A stretch of 64,000 nt of DNA from Reyranella massiliensis 521 (GTDB lineage: Bacteria; Pseudomonadota; Alphaproteobacteria; Reyranellales; Reyranellaceae): contig NZ_HE997181.1 in NCBI RefSeq assembly GCF_000312425.1, positions 2,332,260 to 2,396,259 of the forward strand, read 5' to 3'. Shown piece after piece: positions 33,513-44,483 of this stretch; positions within the stretch are counted from its first letter, which is position 1, and each line of letters starts with the position of its first letter. The position numbers and the translations under genes were made by a program. The notes under the pieces were generated by a model. That model was given only the letters and a program-made list of their open reading frames with translations, had not been told where the DNA came from and did no database searches.

Positions 33513-34568
33513 GTGAAAGCCATCACTGTAGAGCCCGGTACGATCAATTCGCTCCGGCTCGACGAACATGCCGACCCGGTCGCCGATTCCATGCATCTTC
33601 TGGTGGAGACGATCGCGCTCGGCATTTGCGGGACCGATCGCGATATCGTCTCGGGTCATTATGGCTGGGCGCCGCCCGGCGCCTCGCGATTGGTGATCGG
33701 ACATGAGTCGCTCGGCCGCGTTCTCGTCGCACCGCAAGGCAGCGGCTTCTCTGTCGGCGATCTCGTGGTCGGCATCGTCCGTCGGCCCGATCCCGTGCCT
33801 TGCCCTGCCTGCGGTGTCGGGGAATGGGACATGTGTCGGAACGGGCTCTACACCGAGCGCGGCATAAAGTCCGCCGACGGATACGGAGCGCAACGCTTCC
33901 TGCTGGAGCCTGCCTATGCCGTGAAGGTGGCGCCATCGCTCGGAGCGCTCGGCGTGCTCCTCGAGCCAGCGAGCGTGCTCGCCAAGGCCTGGGAGCATAT
34001 CGAACGAATCGGCCGGCGTACGACGGGCTGGAAGCCGCGGACAGTGCTGATTACCGGCGCCGGCCCCGTCGGATTACTGGCCGCTCTCATGGCACACCAG
34101 CGCGGCCTGCAGGCGCATGTGCTCGATCGCGCCGACAGGCCTCTCAAGACCGACCTGATCCACGCGCTCGGCGGCGTCTATCATGCCGACAGACTCCCGC
34201 CGGACCTGCAGGTCGACATCGTCATCGAGTGCACGGCCTCCTCGCCGTTGATTCTGGAGGCGCTGCGCCGGCCAGGTGGCAACGGCATTGTCTGCCTCAC
34301 CGGCGTATCGAGCAGCGGGGGCACCGTTCCCTTCGATGTCGGCGCCTTCAATCGCGCCACAGTCCTGCAGAACGACGTTGTGTTCGGCTCGGTCAACGCC
34401 AACCGGCGACACTATGAGATAGGCGCTAAGGCGCTGGCTGGCGCCGATCCCGCCTGGCTGGCCCGTCTCATCACGCGGCGCGTGCCGCTCGCCCGCTGGC
34501 CCGAGGCGTTCGAGCGCCGCGACGGCGACATCAAGGTTATCTTGCAGTTCGCGTCCGATCCGGCATGA
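33513..34568 (+). CDS. glucose 1-dehydrogenase (MDR family, archaeal-type)
   Basis: A 351-residue medium-chain dehydrogenase close to the Thermoplasma/Sulfolobus glucose dehydrogenases. These oxidise glucose to gluconolactone with NAD(P) and zinc. CGTDRDIVSGHYG and IGHESLGRVL hold zinc ligands, CPACGVGEWDMC is the structural-zinc loop, and GAGPVG is the cofactor motif. The likely start is a GTG at 33513 preceded by GGGGAT. It overlaps the GH15 gene by 4 bp (ATGA), so both enzymes should be made together. The GH15 enzyme would release glucose and this enzyme would oxidise it. Confidence 0.88.
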   Translation: MKAITVEPGTINSLRLDEHADPVADSMHLLVETIALGICGTDRDIVSGHYGWAPPGASRLVIGHESLGRVLVAPQGSGFSVGDLVVGIVRRPDPVPCPACGVGEWDMCRNGLYTERGIKSADGYGAQRFLLEPAYAVKVAPSLGALGVLLEPASVLAKAWEHIERIGRRTTGWKPRTVLITGAGPVGLLAALMAHQRGLQAHVLDRADRPLKTDLIHALGGVYHADRLPPDLQVDIVIECTASSPLILEALRRPGGNGIVCLTGVSSSGGTVPFDVGAFNRATVLQNDVVFGSVNANRRHYEIGAKALAGADPAWLARLITRRVPLARWPEAFERRDGDIKVILQFASDPA

Positions 34569-36487
34569 GCGCTTCTCTCGAAAGCTATGGGCTGATCGGC
34601 GATTGCCAGACCGCGGCCCTCGTCGGGATCGATGGTTCGGTCGATTGGCTGTGCTGGCCGCGCTTCGATTCGGAGGCCTGCTTTGCCGCGCTGCTCGGCA
34701 CCCCGTCCAACGGACGGTGGCAGATCGGACCGCAGTGCGTGGAACAGTCCGTGTCGCGACACTATCGTCCCGGTACCCTGATCCTGGAAACGCGCTTCGA
34801 CACGCCGTCCGGCTCCGCCTTGCTCACGGATTTCATGCTGCCGCGTGGCAGTACGTCCGACCTCATCCGCATCGTGCAAGGCGAGTCCGGCGAGGTCCCC
34901 ATGAGCATGGAGCTGGTCCTGCGCTTCAACTACGGCGCCACGATCCCCTGGGTCAGCCGAATGAAGGATGGGGCGCTTCGGGCCATCGCCGGCCCCGACA
35001 TGGTCGTCCTGCGTACCCCCACTCCGATCCATGGCGAGGATTTCCGGACGGTCGGCGCCTTCACGATTACAGAAGGGCAGACCATTCCATTCACGTTGAG
35101 CCATGGCCCCTCCCATTTCCCGGCACCGCCGCCGGTCGATGCGATGAAGGCGCTGCGCGACTGCGAGAAGTTCTGGCGCGACTGGATCAAGCGCGCCAAT
35201 ACGGACGGCCCCCACGCCGACGCAATCCAGCGCTCGCTGATTACCTTGAAGGCACTGACCTATGCCCCGAGCGGCGGCATCGTGGCGGCGCCGACGACGT
35301 CGTTGCCCGAAGACGTCGGCGGCACCCGCAACTGGGATTACCGATTCTGCTGGATTCGGGATTCCACCCTTACGCTCCTCGCCTTGATGAATGCCGGCCT
35401 CTACGACGAGGCATCGGCATGGCGCGACTGGCTGCAGCGCGCCGTCGCCGGCAGTCCTGCGAACATGCAGATCATGTACGGCATCCTCGGCGAGCGGCGG
35501 CTCACCGAATGGCAAGTCGACTGGCTGCCGGGCTATCTCGACTCCAAGCCGGTGCGGGTCGGCAACGCGGCCCACCAACAGTTCCAGCTCGATGTCTATG
35601 GCGAGCTGATGGATACCTTCGAGCAGGCGCGCGAGGGTGGACTGAGTGCGAAGGAAAGCGGATGGGACCTGCAATTGGCGCTGACGAACCACGTTGCGCG
35701 CTGTTGGACGGAACCGGATTACGGCATCTGGGAGACCCGCGGCCCGCGCCAGCATTTCACCTTCTCCAAGGTCATGGCCTGGGTGACCTTCGACCGGGCG
35801 ATCAAGGCCGTCGAACACCATGGCCTGCCTGGTCCCGTCGACGAGTGGCGCGTCCTGCGCGCCCGCGTCCATGAGCAGGTCTGCGAGCAGGGCTTCGATC
35901 CGCAGCGGAACTGCTTTCGATCCGCCTATGGCAAGACGACCTTGGATGCCAGTCTGTTGCTTTTGGCGCAGGTCGGGTTCGTCGCACCGACCGATCCGCG
36001 ATACGTCGGCACGGTCGAAGCGATCGAGCGGGACCTTGTGGTTGACGGATTCGTCCGTCGCTACGACACCGAAAGCACCAACGACGGACTGGAACCCGGC
36101 GAGGGCGTCTTCCTTGCCTGCAGCTTCTGGCTGGCCGACGCCTACATCGCCATCGGACGGCGCGCCGACGCGACGGCGCTGTTCGATCGCCTGCTGGCGC
36201 TACGCAATGACCTCGGTTTGCTTGCGGAGGAATACGATACCGAGCGCCGGCAGCAGATCGGCAACTATCCGCAGGCTTTTTCCCACGTCGCGCTGATCAA
36301 CACCGCGTTCAACCTGACTCGCGCCACCCACCCGGCAGAGCAGCGTGCGCGGGTCGACGTCTCCGACATCCAGGCTCCGCGGCCGCCGGGACCGCCGAAG
36401 CGGCCCCCCGGATCGAACGGTCGCGCCGTGCCGAACGCGGAGGCCGCAACGGTCAGGCGTCGAGCGCCTTCCGCAGGAGCTCGTTGA
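34565..36487 (+). CDS. glycoside hydrolase family 15 protein (glucoamylase/trehalase-like)
   Basis: A 640-residue GH15 enzyme. An N-terminal super-sandwich domain begins [21 protein letters not shown]. The (alpha/alpha)6 catalytic barrel contains [12 protein letters not shown], the standard substrate-site motif of bacterial GH15 proteins. There is no signal peptide, so it works on cytoplasmic glucans, trehalose or sugar-phosphate derivatives. It is coupled to glucose dehydrogenase by an ATGA overlap. The last 40 residues are Pro/Arg/Ala-rich, and the gene end overlaps the end of gatB on the other strand by 35 bp. That tail may be a late extension. Confidence 0.92.
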   Translation: MSASLESYGLIGDCQTAALVGIDGSVDWLCWPRFDSEACFAALLGTPSNGRWQIGPQCVEQSVSRHYRPGTLILETRFDTPSGSALLTDFMLPRGSTSDLIRIVQGESGEVPMSMELVLRFNYGATIPWVSRMKDGALRAIAGPDMVVLRTPTPIHGEDFRTVGAFTITEGQTIPFTLSHGPSHFPAPPPVDAMKALRDCEKFWRDWIKRANTDGPHADAIQRSLITLKALTYAPSGGIVAAPTTSLPEDVGGTRNWDYRFCWIRDSTLTLLALMNAGLYDEASAWRDWLQRAVAGSPANMQIMYGILGERRLTEWQVDWLPGYLDSKPVRVGNAAHQQFQLDVYGELMDTFEQAREGGLSAKESGWDLQLALTNHVARCWTEPDYGIWETRGPRQHFTFSKVMAWVTFDRAIKAVEHHGLPGPVDEWRVLRARVHEQVCEQGFDPQRNCFRSAYGKTTLDASLLLLAQVGFVAPTDPRYVGTVEAIERDLVVDGFVRRYDTESTNDGLEPGEGVFLACSFWLADAYIAIGRRADATALFDRLLALRNDLGLLAEEYDTERRQQIGNYPQAFSHVALINTAFNLTRATHPAEQRARVDVSDIQAPRPPGPPKRPPGSNGRAVPNAEAATVRRRAPSAGAR

Positions 36488-37901
36488 CGACCTTGGGATT
36501 GGCCTTCCCGCCGGTCGCCTTCATCACCTGGCCAACGAACCAGCCGAACATGCTGGGCTTGGCCTTGTAGGCGGCGACGTTGTCGGGATTGGCCGCGATG
36601 ACCGCCTTGATGGCCGCTTCGATGGGGCCGGTGTCGGTGACCTGCTTCAGTCCGCGTTCCTCGACCAGCACGGCAGGGTCCTTGCCCGTCTCCTCCATGG
36701 CGACGAACAGATCCTTGGCGATACGGCCCGAGATCGTGCCGTCCGCCTGAAGATCGAGAAGCTTACCGAGATGGGCCGCGCTGATCGGCGACTCGCTGAT
36801 CCCGACGCCGCGCCGATTCAGCATGGCGAAGAAGTCGCCGGTCACTAGCTTGACCGCTTCCTTGCCGTCGCGGCCCTTGGCCACGGTCTCGAAGAACTCC
36901 GCCGTCTCCTTCTCCGCCACCAGCACGCCGGCATCGTAGGGCGTGAGGCCGTACTCCTTGGTGAAGCGCGCCTTCTTGGCGTCGGGCAGCTCGGGCAGGC
37001 TCGCCTTGATGGCGTCGACGAACTCCTGTTTCAGATTGAGCGGCAGCAGGTCGGGATCGGGGAAGTAGCGATAATCGTGCGCATCCTCCTTTGAGCGCAG
37101 CGAGCGCGTCTCGCCGCGGCCGGGATCGAACAGGCGCGTTTCCTGGACGATCTTGCCGCCGCCCTCGATCACCTCGATCTGGCGCCGCGCTTCGTACTCG
37201 ATGGCCTGCTTCACGAAGCGGATCGAGTTCACGTTCTTGATCTCGCAGCGCGTGCCGAGTTCGCCGCCCGGCTTGCGCACCGAGACGTTTACGTCGCAGC
37301 GCATGGAGCCTTCGTCCATGTTGCCGTCGCAGGTGCCGAGATAGCGGACGATCGAGCGCAGCTTGGTGAGATAGGCGGCCGCCTCGTCGGAAGTGCGCAT
37401 GTCGGGCTTGCTGACGATCTCCATCAGCGCCACGCCCGAGCGGTTCAGGTCGACGTAGGTCTGGCTGGGATGCTGGTCGTGCAGGCTCTTGCCGGCATCC
37501 TGCTCGAGATGCAGGCGCTCGATGCCGACAGTGCGGGTCTTGCCATCGGGGAGATCGATCTCGACCTCGCCCTCGCCGACGATCGGGTCCTTGTACTGTG
37601 AAATCTGATAGCCTGCCGGCAGATCCGCGTAGAAGTAGTTCTTGCGGTCGAATACCGAATGCAGGTTGATCTTGGCATTCAGCCCCAGGCCAGTGCGGAC
37701 CGCCTGCTCCACGCAGCGCTCGTTGATCACGGGCAGCATGCCGGGCATGGCGGCGTCGACCAGCGACACCTGCGTATTGGGATCGGCGCCGAACGTGGTC
37801 GGGGCGCCGGAAAAGAGCTTGGCGTCGGAGATCACCTGGGCGTGGACTTCCAGCCCGAGGACGATTTCCCACTCGCCGGATTCAGTTTTGATCAGTGACA
37901 T
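36453..37901 (-). CDS. gatB: aspartyl/glutamyl-tRNA(Asn/Gln) amidotransferase subunit B
   Basis: A 482-residue GatB. It activates Glu- or Asp-charged tRNA with ATP for amidation by ammonia from Gat[33 protein letters not shown] and [21 protein letters not shown] are family hallmarks, and a C-terminal YqeY-like tRNA-binding domain ends LRKALDA. I chose the ATG at 37901. One 12 codons earlier (37937) has a better ribosome-binding site (GGAG) and is possible. gatA and gatC lie over 10 kb away, so the operon is split. The long open frame further upstream is antisense to a TctC gene and not part of the protein. Confidence 0.95.
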   Translation of the reverse strand: MSLIKTESGEWEIVLGLEVHAQVISDAKLFSGAPTTFGADPNTQVSLVDAAMPGMLPVINERCVEQAVRTGLGLNAKINLHSVFDRKNYFYADLPAGYQISQYKDPIVGEGEVEIDLPDGKTRTVGIERLHLEQDAGKSLHDQHPSQTYVDLNRSGVALMEIVSKPDMRTSDEAAAYLTKLRSIVRYLGTCDGNMDEGSMRCDVNVSVRKPGGELGTRCEIKNVNSIRFVKQAIEYEARRQIEVIEGGGKIVQETRLFDPGRGETRSLRSKEDAHDYRYFPDPDLLPLNLKQEFVDAIKASLPELPDAKKARFTKEYGLTPYDAGVLVAEKETAEFFETVAKGRDGKEAVKLVTGDFFAMLNRRGVGISESPISAAHLGKLLDLQADGTISGRIAKDLFVAMEETGKDPAVLVEERGLKQVTDTGPIEAAIKAVIAANPDNVAAYKAKPSMFGWFVGQVMKATGGKANPKVVNELLRKALDA

Positions 37902-37982
37902 AGGGGCTAAATAGGCACTTGCGCCGAACCTGTCCATGCTTAGGCTCCGGCCCCAACAAAGACAGTAACAGGGAGGTCTAAA

Positions 37983-38972
37983 ATGACCATCATCAACCGT
38001 CGTTCTCTCATGGTTGGTGCGGCCGCAGCAACGCTCGGCGCACCTGCCTTTGCCAGAGCCCAGACTGCCGGCACCGGCGACTGGCCCAAGGGCCAGATCA
38101 AGATCATCGTGCCCTTCCCGCCCGGTGGATCGACCGATCCGGTAGCGCGCATCATCCAGGCCAAGCTCATCGATAATACGGGCTGGAACATCATCGTCGA
38201 CAACAAGCCGGGCGGTACCGGCGCCGTGGGCTCGGCGATCGCCGCCAAATCGGCACCGGACGGCCAGACCTGGATGCTGACCTTCGACAGCCACATCCTC
38301 AATCCGGCCTTCGCGCCGGGCCTGCCGTACAAGGACTCGGAACTCACCAACGTCATGCTGATCGGCCGCACGCCGCAGGCCCTCGCGGCACATCCCGACC
38401 GGCCCTACAAGACCTTCGCCGAGGTCGTCGCCGATGCCAAGGCCCGCCCCGGCAAGGTCAATGTCGGCGTGCTGGGCGCCAGCCAGGCGTTGGTGCTGAT
38501 GACCCTCATCAAGAAGGAAAACAACGTCGACCTCAACCTGATCCCTTACAAGGGCGGCGGTCCTCTCACCCAGGATCTGCTGGGCGGCGTCACCGATATC
38601 GGCATTTCGAGCCTGACCTCGTTCAGCCCGCACTTCCGCGCCAACAAGATCCGACCCATCGGCGTTACCGGAGAGAAGCGAACGCCCGCCCTGCCCGATA
38701 CGCCGACACTGATCGAGCAGGGCATCAAGGGGTTCCCGTCCTACTCCTGGTGGGGAGTCTATGCGCCGACCGGCACGCCGCGGCCGGTGATCGACCGCAT
38801 GAATGCCGAAATCAAGAAGGCCGTGTCGGCGCCCGATGTGACCCAGAAGTTCCTCGAGCAGTTCAACATGGAGATCCTGACCAGCTCGCCCGAAGAGTTC
38901 GCGGCCTACCAGAAGAGCGAACAGGATCGCTGGTTCAAGGTCATCAAGGACAACAACATCAAGGGCGACTGA
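37983..38972 (+). CDS. tripartite tricarboxylate transporter substrate-binding protein (TctC/Bug family)
   Basis: A 329-residue periplasmic binding protein. A twin-arginine-like signal ([12 protein letters not shown]) ends near [22 protein letters not shown] and [11 protein letters not shown] are the Bug-family ligand loops, and [15 protein letters not shown] follows. Such proteins bind carboxylates for TctAB permeases. No tctA or tctB gene is in the window, so it may be an orphan binder that serves a distant permease or signalling. GGGAGG precedes the ATG. The small gene 19 bp downstream may be co-transcribed. Confidence 0.9.
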   Translation: MTIINRRSLMVGAAAATLGAPAFARAQTAGTGDWPKGQIKIIVPFPPGGSTDPVARIIQAKLIDNTGWNIIVDNKPGGTGAVGSAIAAKSAPDGQTWMLTFDSHILNPAFAPGLPYKDSELTNVMLIGRTPQALAAHPDRPYKTFAEVVADAKARPGKVNVGVLGASQALVLMTLIKKENNVDLNLIPYKGGGPLTQDLLGGVTDIGISSLTSFSPHFRANKIRPIGVTGEKRTPALPDTPTLIEQGIKGFPSYSWWGVYAPTGTPRPVIDRMNAEIKKAVSAPDVTQKFLEQFNMEILTSSPEEFAAYQKSEQDRWFKVIKDNNIKGD

Positions 38973-38991
38973 CCAAACGCAGAGGCCGGAC

Positions 38992-39339
38992 ATGCCGAGG
39001 GTGATCAGCATCCATGAATATGTGCTGAAACCCAGCGTGTCCGGCGAAGCGTTCGAGCAGGCCACACACGATGCCGAGCGTCGGGGCCTCTTCGACCTTC
39101 CGGGTCTGGTGGGTCACCATTTCCTGAGAGGACTGAAAGGCGCGCGACGCGGCGCTTACACCGCGCTGTGGATCTTCGAAAGCCGCGACGCATGGGAGCG
39201 GCTTTGGGGAACCGTCGACGCGCCTGTGCGGGCCTCCGACTATCCGGCGCCTTGGAAGATCTGGGAGAACGACGTGCTGGCGCCGCTGCTCGATCAGGAT
39301 CCGGACGCGATCCGCTTCACGAGCTACGAGGAAGTCTGA
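38992..39339 (+). CDS. small conserved-looking protein, possible dimeric alpha/beta-barrel fold
   Basis: Predicts 115 residues. The pattern of strand and helix segments ([20 protein letters not shown], then [24 protein letters not shown]) resembles small ABM-type or EthD-like dimeric alpha/beta-barrel proteins. I cannot name a family with certainty. The gene follows the TctC gene by 19 bp and is likely in the same transcript, so a role in metabolism of the bound carboxylate is possible. Confidence 0.65.
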   Translation: MPRVISIHEYVLKPSVSGEAFEQATHDAERRGLFDLPGLVGHHFLRGLKGARRGAYTALWIFESRDAWERLWGTVDAPVRASDYPAPWKIWENDVLAPLLDQDPDAIRFTSYEEV

Positions 39340-39458
39340 CGCCCAGTCCGAATGGCGGACTTCGCGGCCCGCCGTTCGCCCCGTCTCGAGAGGGCCGGCA
39401 CGCCCGAACGGCGGCCGACCTTCCCTTGCGCGGGCTGAAGACCCTGTGTCGCCTTCGC

Positions 39459-41177
39459 CTAAGCAGCCTGCGGGCCGCGAACCAGCTTGCCCGGCAGGGC
39501 GCCCGTCGTCTCGCCGTCGCGATAGGTGACGGCACCCGAGACGATGGTGGCGCGGTAGCCGGTGGCGCGCTGCAGCAGGCGCTTGCCGCCGGCCGGCAGG
39601 TCCCACTTCATGATCGGCGCCTCGACCCGCAGCCGGTCGAAGTCGATGACGTTGAGATCGGCCTTCTTGCCGACCGCCACGACGCCGCGGTCGTCGAGGC
39701 CGACGGCCTTCGCATTGTCCTGGGTATGGCGCTTTACTAACCACGACAGGTCGAGCTTGCCGCTCTTGCGATCGCGGCCCCAGTGCTGGAGCAGGTAGGT
39801 CGGATAGGAGCCGTCGGAAATCAGTCCGACATGCGCCCCACCATCACCCAGCCCGATCAGCGTGTGCGGGCTCTGCATCATCTCGCTGCAGCAGTCGAGA
39901 TTATAGGCTGCATAGTTGGCGAAGGGCGCGAAGATGAAGTTCCTGCCCTCGCCTTCGATCAGGTAGTCGTAGATCAGCTCACGCGGATCGCGGCCTTCGC
40001 GCGCGGCGCGGGCGCCGAACGAGGTTTCCTTCGGCGGCTCGTAGTTCGGCGGATCGCCCAGCGGGAACATGCGGTCGAAATCGGTGAGGCGGGCGGCCAT
40101 CTCCGAGCGCAGCGGCTCGTTGGCCTCCTTCAGGATCTGCGCCCGGAAGGTCGGATCGCGCATGATTGCCAGCCGTTCGGCGACGCTCTTGTGCTGGATC
40201 GCCTTGTAGGCCGCGCACATCGAGAACGGGATGCGGCTCGCCTGCAGGCCTTGCAGCACGCCGATCGGCCGCGGCGCCACCTGCGCCTTGGCGCTGTGGC
40301 CCTTGGCGACGAGCCCTTCGACCAGGCCAAGGAGGCGACGCCAGCCGTCGGGCCGCGAATGGCGCTGCGCCAGCGACACCGAGAATGGCCGTCCCGACGC
40401 GGTGAGCAGCCGGTCGAGCATCTCGAACTCGCTCTCCGGGTTCGGCGTGTTGAAGTCGGAGATGAACTCGATGACGCCGCGACCTGCATCCTTCATGCCG
40501 AGCGCGATGCCCAGAAGCTCGGCCTCCGAAGCGCGCAACGACGGTGTCGGATCGCCCTTCACCGTGCGGTGGTTGAGGGTGCGCGAGGTCGAGAAGCCCA
40601 GCGCGCCGGCGCGCATGGCTTCCGCCGTCAGCGCCCGCATCTGCTCGACCTCGGCCGGCGTCGCCTCTTCGAGCTTGGCCGCCCGCTCGCCCATCACGAA
40701 GACACGCAACGCGCCGTGCGGGAGCTGCGCACCGAGATCCATGTCGCGCGGACGCGCCTCGAGGGCATCGAGATACTGACCGAACGATTCCCAGGACCAG
40801 TTCAGGCCTTCGTCGAGGGCGGCGCCGGGAATGTCCTCGACACCCTCCATCAGCTCGATCAGACGCTGGCGATCCTCGACCTTCACCGGCGCGAAGCCGA
40901 CGCCGCAATTGCCCATCACGGCCGTGGTGACGCCATGCCAGCTCGACGGCTGCAGATGGGAATCCCAGGTCGCCTGACCGTCATAGTGCGTGTGAATGTC
41001 GACGAAGCCCGGCGTCACCAGCAGGCCCTTGGCATCGATCTCCTCGGCGCCCTGCCCGCTCACTTTTCCAACGGCGGCGATCTTGCCACCCTTCACCGCA
41101 ATGTCCGCTTCCTTGATCGCAGCGCCGGTGCCGTCGGCCACGTTGCCGCCGCGTATCACAAGATCGAATTCCGCCAT
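39459..41177 (-). CDS. N-acyl-D-amino-acid deacylase family amidohydrolase
   Basis: A 572-residue amidohydrolase-superfamily enzyme of the D-aminoacylase type. IHTHYDGQ (H62, H64, D66) is the first metal motif. GNCGVGFAP supplies C91, the zinc-ligand cysteine characteristic of D-aminoacylases. [14 protein letters not shown] holds the catalytic aspartate. The protein would release D-amino acids or related acids from N-acyl forms. There is no signal peptide. The gene stands alone between the TctC pair and the RND operon. Substrate preference is unknown. Confidence 0.88.
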   Translation of the reverse strand: MAEFDLVIRGGNVADGTGAAIKEADIAVKGGKIAAVGKVSGQGAEEIDAKGLLVTPGFVDIHTHYDGQATWDSHLQPSSWHGVTTAVMGNCGVGFAPVKVEDRQRLIELMEGVEDIPGAALDEGLNWSWESFGQYLDALEARPRDMDLGAQLPHGALRVFVMGERAAKLEEATPAEVEQMRALTAEAMRAGALGFSTSRTLNHRTVKGDPTPSLRASEAELLGIALGMKDAGRGVIEFISDFNTPNPESEFEMLDRLLTASGRPFSVSLAQRHSRPDGWRRLLGLVEGLVAKGHSAKAQVAPRPIGVLQGLQASRIPFSMCAAYKAIQHKSVAERLAIMRDPTFRAQILKEANEPLRSEMAARLTDFDRMFPLGDPPNYEPPKETSFGARAAREGRDPRELIYDYLIEGEGRNFIFAPFANYAAYNLDCCSEMMQSPHTLIGLGDGGAHVGLISDGSYPTYLLQHWGRDRKSGKLDLSWLVKRHTQDNAKAVGLDDRGVVAVGKKADLNVIDFDRLRVEAPIMKWDLPAGGKRLLQRATGYRATIVSGAVTYRDGETTGALPGKLVRGPQAA

Positions 41178-41300
41178 GTTCGTTCCTCCGGGGTTGCCGG
41201 AAGTTTACGCCTCTCCAGCGCCGGGATCAGCTTGCAGGTTTCGCATTACGAAGATGTGCGACCGCGCTCCGGTCTTATGGGCTCGTCTATCGAACGCTTC

Positions 41301-44300
41301 CTACTCCGCAGGCGAATGATGGACGCGAGCCGTGGATTCGCCATGCTGGATCAGCTTGCGCCCCGAGAGCTTGCGCAAGCCGACATAGAATACCGGCGTC
41401 AGGAACAGGCCGAAGAGGGTCACACCGATCATGCCGGCGAACACGGTAATGCCGGTGGCGGAACGGACTTCGGCGCCAGCGCCTTGCGAGAGCACGAGCG
41501 GAACCGTGCCGGCAATGAAGGCGACCGAGGTCATCACGATCGGTCGCAGACGCAGACGGCACGCCTCCAACGCTGCCTCGACGATGCCCTTGCCCTGGAA
41601 CTCCAGTTCGCGGGCGAACTCCACGATCAGGATCGCGTTCTTGCAGGCGAGCCCCATCAGCACGACCAGCCCCACCTGTACGAAGGTGTTGTTGTCGCCA
41701 CCGAACAGCTTCACGCCGGCCAGCGCCGAAAGAATGCACATCGGCACGATCAGGATCACCGCGAGCGGCAGCACCCAACTCTCGTAGAGCGCCGCAAGCA
41801 CGAGGAAGGCCAGCAGGATCGCGACCGGGAAAACGAACAGCGCGGCATTGCCCTGCGTGGCTTCCTGGAAGCTGAGGTCCGTCCATTCGATGGCGATACC
41901 GTTGGGCAGCACCGAGCGCGCCAGCTCCTCGATCAGGCGCATCGCCTGCGCCGAAGACAAGGCGCCGGGTTCGGCCTCGCCGATGAAGTCGGCCGCCGGA
42001 TAGCCGTTATAGCGCAGCACCGGATCGGGCCCGTAACTCTCCTTGACCTTCACCATCGAGCCGATCGGCACCATCTCGCCACGCTCGTTGCGTGTCTTCA
42101 GGTTGACGATGTCCTCGACGGTCCGGCGGAAATTTCCATCGGCCTGGGCATAGACGCGCCAGGTACGCCCAAGCATGTTGAAGTCGTTGACATAAGCCGA
42201 TCCGAGATAGACCTGCAGGGTGCTGAACAGCTCGGTCAGCGACACGCCCTGCGCCTTGGCCTTGACGCGGTCGACCTCGATGTCGAGCTGCGGCACGTTG
42301 GATTGATAGCCTGAGAACGGAAAACCCATGCCCGGCGTCGCCATGACCGCTCCCTGCAGAGCAGCGACCGCCTCCTGCAGCGCCCCGTAGCCAAGGCCGG
42401 CACGATCCTCGACGAACAGCGAGTAGCCGGCGCCCGAGCCCATGCCGTCGATCGGCGGCGGCATCATGACGAAGGCCATGCCTTCCTTGATCCCGGAGAT
42501 CTTCGCCTGCATGTCGTCGGCGATCTCCTTGGCGCTGCGGGTCCGCTCGTTGAACGGCTTCAGGATCGGAAAGGCCACCGCGTAGTTCGGCGTACTGGTG
42601 AACTGGATCGCGTTGAGGCCGGTCATCGCGACCACATGCGCCACGCCGTCGGTGGCGAGCGCAATGTCCCTGAGCTTCTTCATCGCTAAGTCGGTGCGTT
42701 CGAGCGAAGCGCCTTCGGGCAGCTTCACGACGGCGATCAGGTAGAGCTTGTCCTGGACCGGAATGAAGCCGCGCGGCACGGCATTGAACATCGCCCCCGT
42801 ACCGACCAGCAACAGCGCGTAGATCGCAAACACGATGCCCCGGCGCTTCAGGATGCGCGCGATCGAGCTTTGATAGCCCTCGGAGCTGGCCTTAAAGAAG
42901 CGGTTGAATGGCCGGAACACCCAGCCGAACGCGGCTTCGATGATCCGCGACAGCAGGTCCTTCGGGGCGCCGTGCGAGCGCAGGAGCTTGGCCGCCAGCG
43001 CCGGCGACAGGGTGAGCGAGTTGATCGCCGAGATCACCGTCGAGATCGCAATCGTGACGGCGAACTGCTTGTAGAACTGCCCGGTCACGCCGCTCAGGAA
43101 GGCCATGGGTACGAACACGGCGCACAGCACCAGCGCGATGGCCACGATCGGCCCGGAGACTTCCTTCATCGCCTGGTGCGCCGCATCGAGTGGCGAGAGC
43201 CCCTCCTCGATGTTGCGCTCGACATTCTCGACCACGACGATGGCGTCGTCGACGACGATGCCGATGGCCAGAACCAGGCCAAACAGGGACAGCGTATTGA
43301 TCGAGAAGCCGAGCAGATAGAGCACGGCGAAGGTGCCGACGACCGAGACCGGGACCGCGATCAACGGAATGATCGAGGCACGCCATGTCTGCAGGAACAG
43401 GATGACCACGAGCACGACAAGCACGATGGCTTCCAGCAGCGTATTCACCACCGAACGGATGGAATCGCGCACGAAGATCGTGCTGTCATAGTCCGAGCGG
43501 TAGCTCACGCCGGGCGGGAAGCGCTTGGCCAGTTCGTCCATCTTGGCGATGACGCCGTCGCGCGCCGCCAGCGCATTGGCGCCGGGCGCCTGGAAGACGC
43601 CGATGATGCCCGACGGGTAATCGTCGAGCTGACCGCGCAGCGTGTAGTCGTTGGCCCCCAGCTCCACCCTCGCCACGTCAGCCAGGCGCACGATCTCGCC
43701 ATTTGCGCCGGTCTTGAGAACGATCTCTCCAAACTCCTCGGGCGTGCGCAATCGGCCCTGAGCATTGATCGAGATCAGAAAATCGCTGCCGCTGGCGATC
43801 GGTTCGGCGCCAAGCTGGCCGGCCGACACCTGCAGGTTCTGCTCCCTTACCGCGCTCAGGATGTCGCCGGCCGTCATGCCGCGCGAAGCGACCTTGTTGG
43901 GGTCGAGCCAGATGCGCATCGCATAGTCGCCGCCGCCGAACAGCTGCACCTGGCCGACGCCCGGCAGGCGCGCCAGCTCGTCCTTGATCTTGGTGTTGAC
44001 GTAGTTGCGCAAGTAGAGCGGATCGTATCTGCCGTCCGAGATCAGCGTGATCATCGTCAGGAAGCTCGGCGACTGCTTTTGCGTCGTCACGCCGAGGCTG
44101 ACCGTTTCGGCCGGCAGGCGCGACAGAGCCTGATTGACACGGTTTTGCACGTCGACCTGCGCCAGCCGGGGATCGGTGCCGGGGCGGAAGGTGATGGTCA
44201 TCTGCAGCACGCCGTCCGAGCCCGCCACCGACTTCATGTACATCATGTTTTCGGCGCCGTTGATCTGCTCTTCGAGCGGCGCCGCCACGGTGTCGGCGAT

Positions 44301-44474
44301 GACCTTCGGGTTCGCGCCGGGATAGACGGCGCGCACGACCACCGTCGGCGGCACCACATCCGGGTATTCGCTGATCGGCAGCAGCGGGATCGCGATGAGG
44401 CCGGCGACGAAGATCACGATCGAGAGGACCGCCGCGAAGATCGGGCGGTCGATAAAGAATTTCGAGAAATCCAT
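41301..44474 (-). CDS. RND multidrug efflux permease, HAE1 (AcrB/MexF) family
   Basis: A 1057-residue inner-membrane proton-driven pump. It opens MDFSKFFIDRPIFAAVLS and has 12 predicted helices and two large periplasmic loops. LAIGIVVDDAIVVVEN in helix 4 holds the two aspartates of proton relay, and GLACKNAILIVEFA lies in the second half. Length is standard. It forms an operon with the membrane-fusion protein 9 bp upstream. No outer-membrane TolC-type gene is next to it, so a shared TolC is likely. The drug range is unknown. Confidence 0.95.
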   Translation of the reverse strand: MDFSKFFIDRPIFAAVLSIVIFVAGLIAIPLLPISEYPDVVPPTVVVRAVYPGANPKVIADTVAAPLEEQINGAENMMYMKSVAGSDGVLQMTITFRPGTDPRLAQVDVQNRVNQALSRLPAETVSLGVTTQKQSPSFLTMITLISDGRYDPLYLRNYVNTKIKDELARLPGVGQVQLFGGGDYAMRIWLDPNKVASRGMTAGDILSAVREQNLQVSAGQLGAEPIASGSDFLISINAQGRLRTPEEFGEIVLKTGANGEIVRLADVARVELGANDYTLRGQLDDYPSGIIGVFQAPGANALAARDGVIAKMDELAKRFPPGVSYRSDYDSTIFVRDSIRSVVNTLLEAIVLVVLVVILFLQTWRASIIPLIAVPVSVVGTFAVLYLLGFSINTLSLFGLVLAIGIVVDDAIVVVENVERNIEEGLSPLDAAHQAMKEVSGPIVAIALVLCAVFVPMAFLSGVTGQFYKQFAVTIAISTVISAINSLTLSPALAAKLLRSHGAPKDLLSRIIEAAFGWVFRPFNRFFKASSEGYQSSIARILKRRGIVFAIYALLLVGTGAMFNAVPRGFIPVQDKLYLIAVVKLPEGASLERTDLAMKKLRDIALATDGVAHVVAMTGLNAIQFTSTPNYAVAFPILKPFNERTRSAKEIADDMQAKISGIKEGMAFVMMPPPIDGMGSGAGYSLFVEDRAGLGYGALQEAVAALQGAVMATPGMGFPFSGYQSNVPQLDIEVDRVKAKAQGVSLTELFSTLQVYLGSAYVNDFNMLGRTWRVYAQADGNFRRTVEDIVNLKTRNERGEMVPIGSMVKVKESYGPDPVLRYNGYPAADFIGEAEPGALSSAQAMRLIEELARSVLPNGIAIEWTDLSFQEATQGNAALFVFPVAILLAFLVLAALYESWVLPLAVILIVPMCILSALAGVKLFGGDNNTFVQVGLVVLMGLACKNAILIVEFARELEFQGKGIVEAALEACRLRLRPIVMTSVAFIAGTVPLVLSQGAGAEVRSATGITVFAGMIGVTLFGLFLTPVFYVGLRKLSGRKLIQHGESTARVHHSPAE

Positions 44475-44483
44475 GGCAGGCGC

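Noticed and set aside
37902..39065. Open frame continuing upstream of gatB that would give an 870-residue protein
   Set aside because: The extension is antisense to a well-supported TctC gene, has no family features and runs past the normal GatB start.
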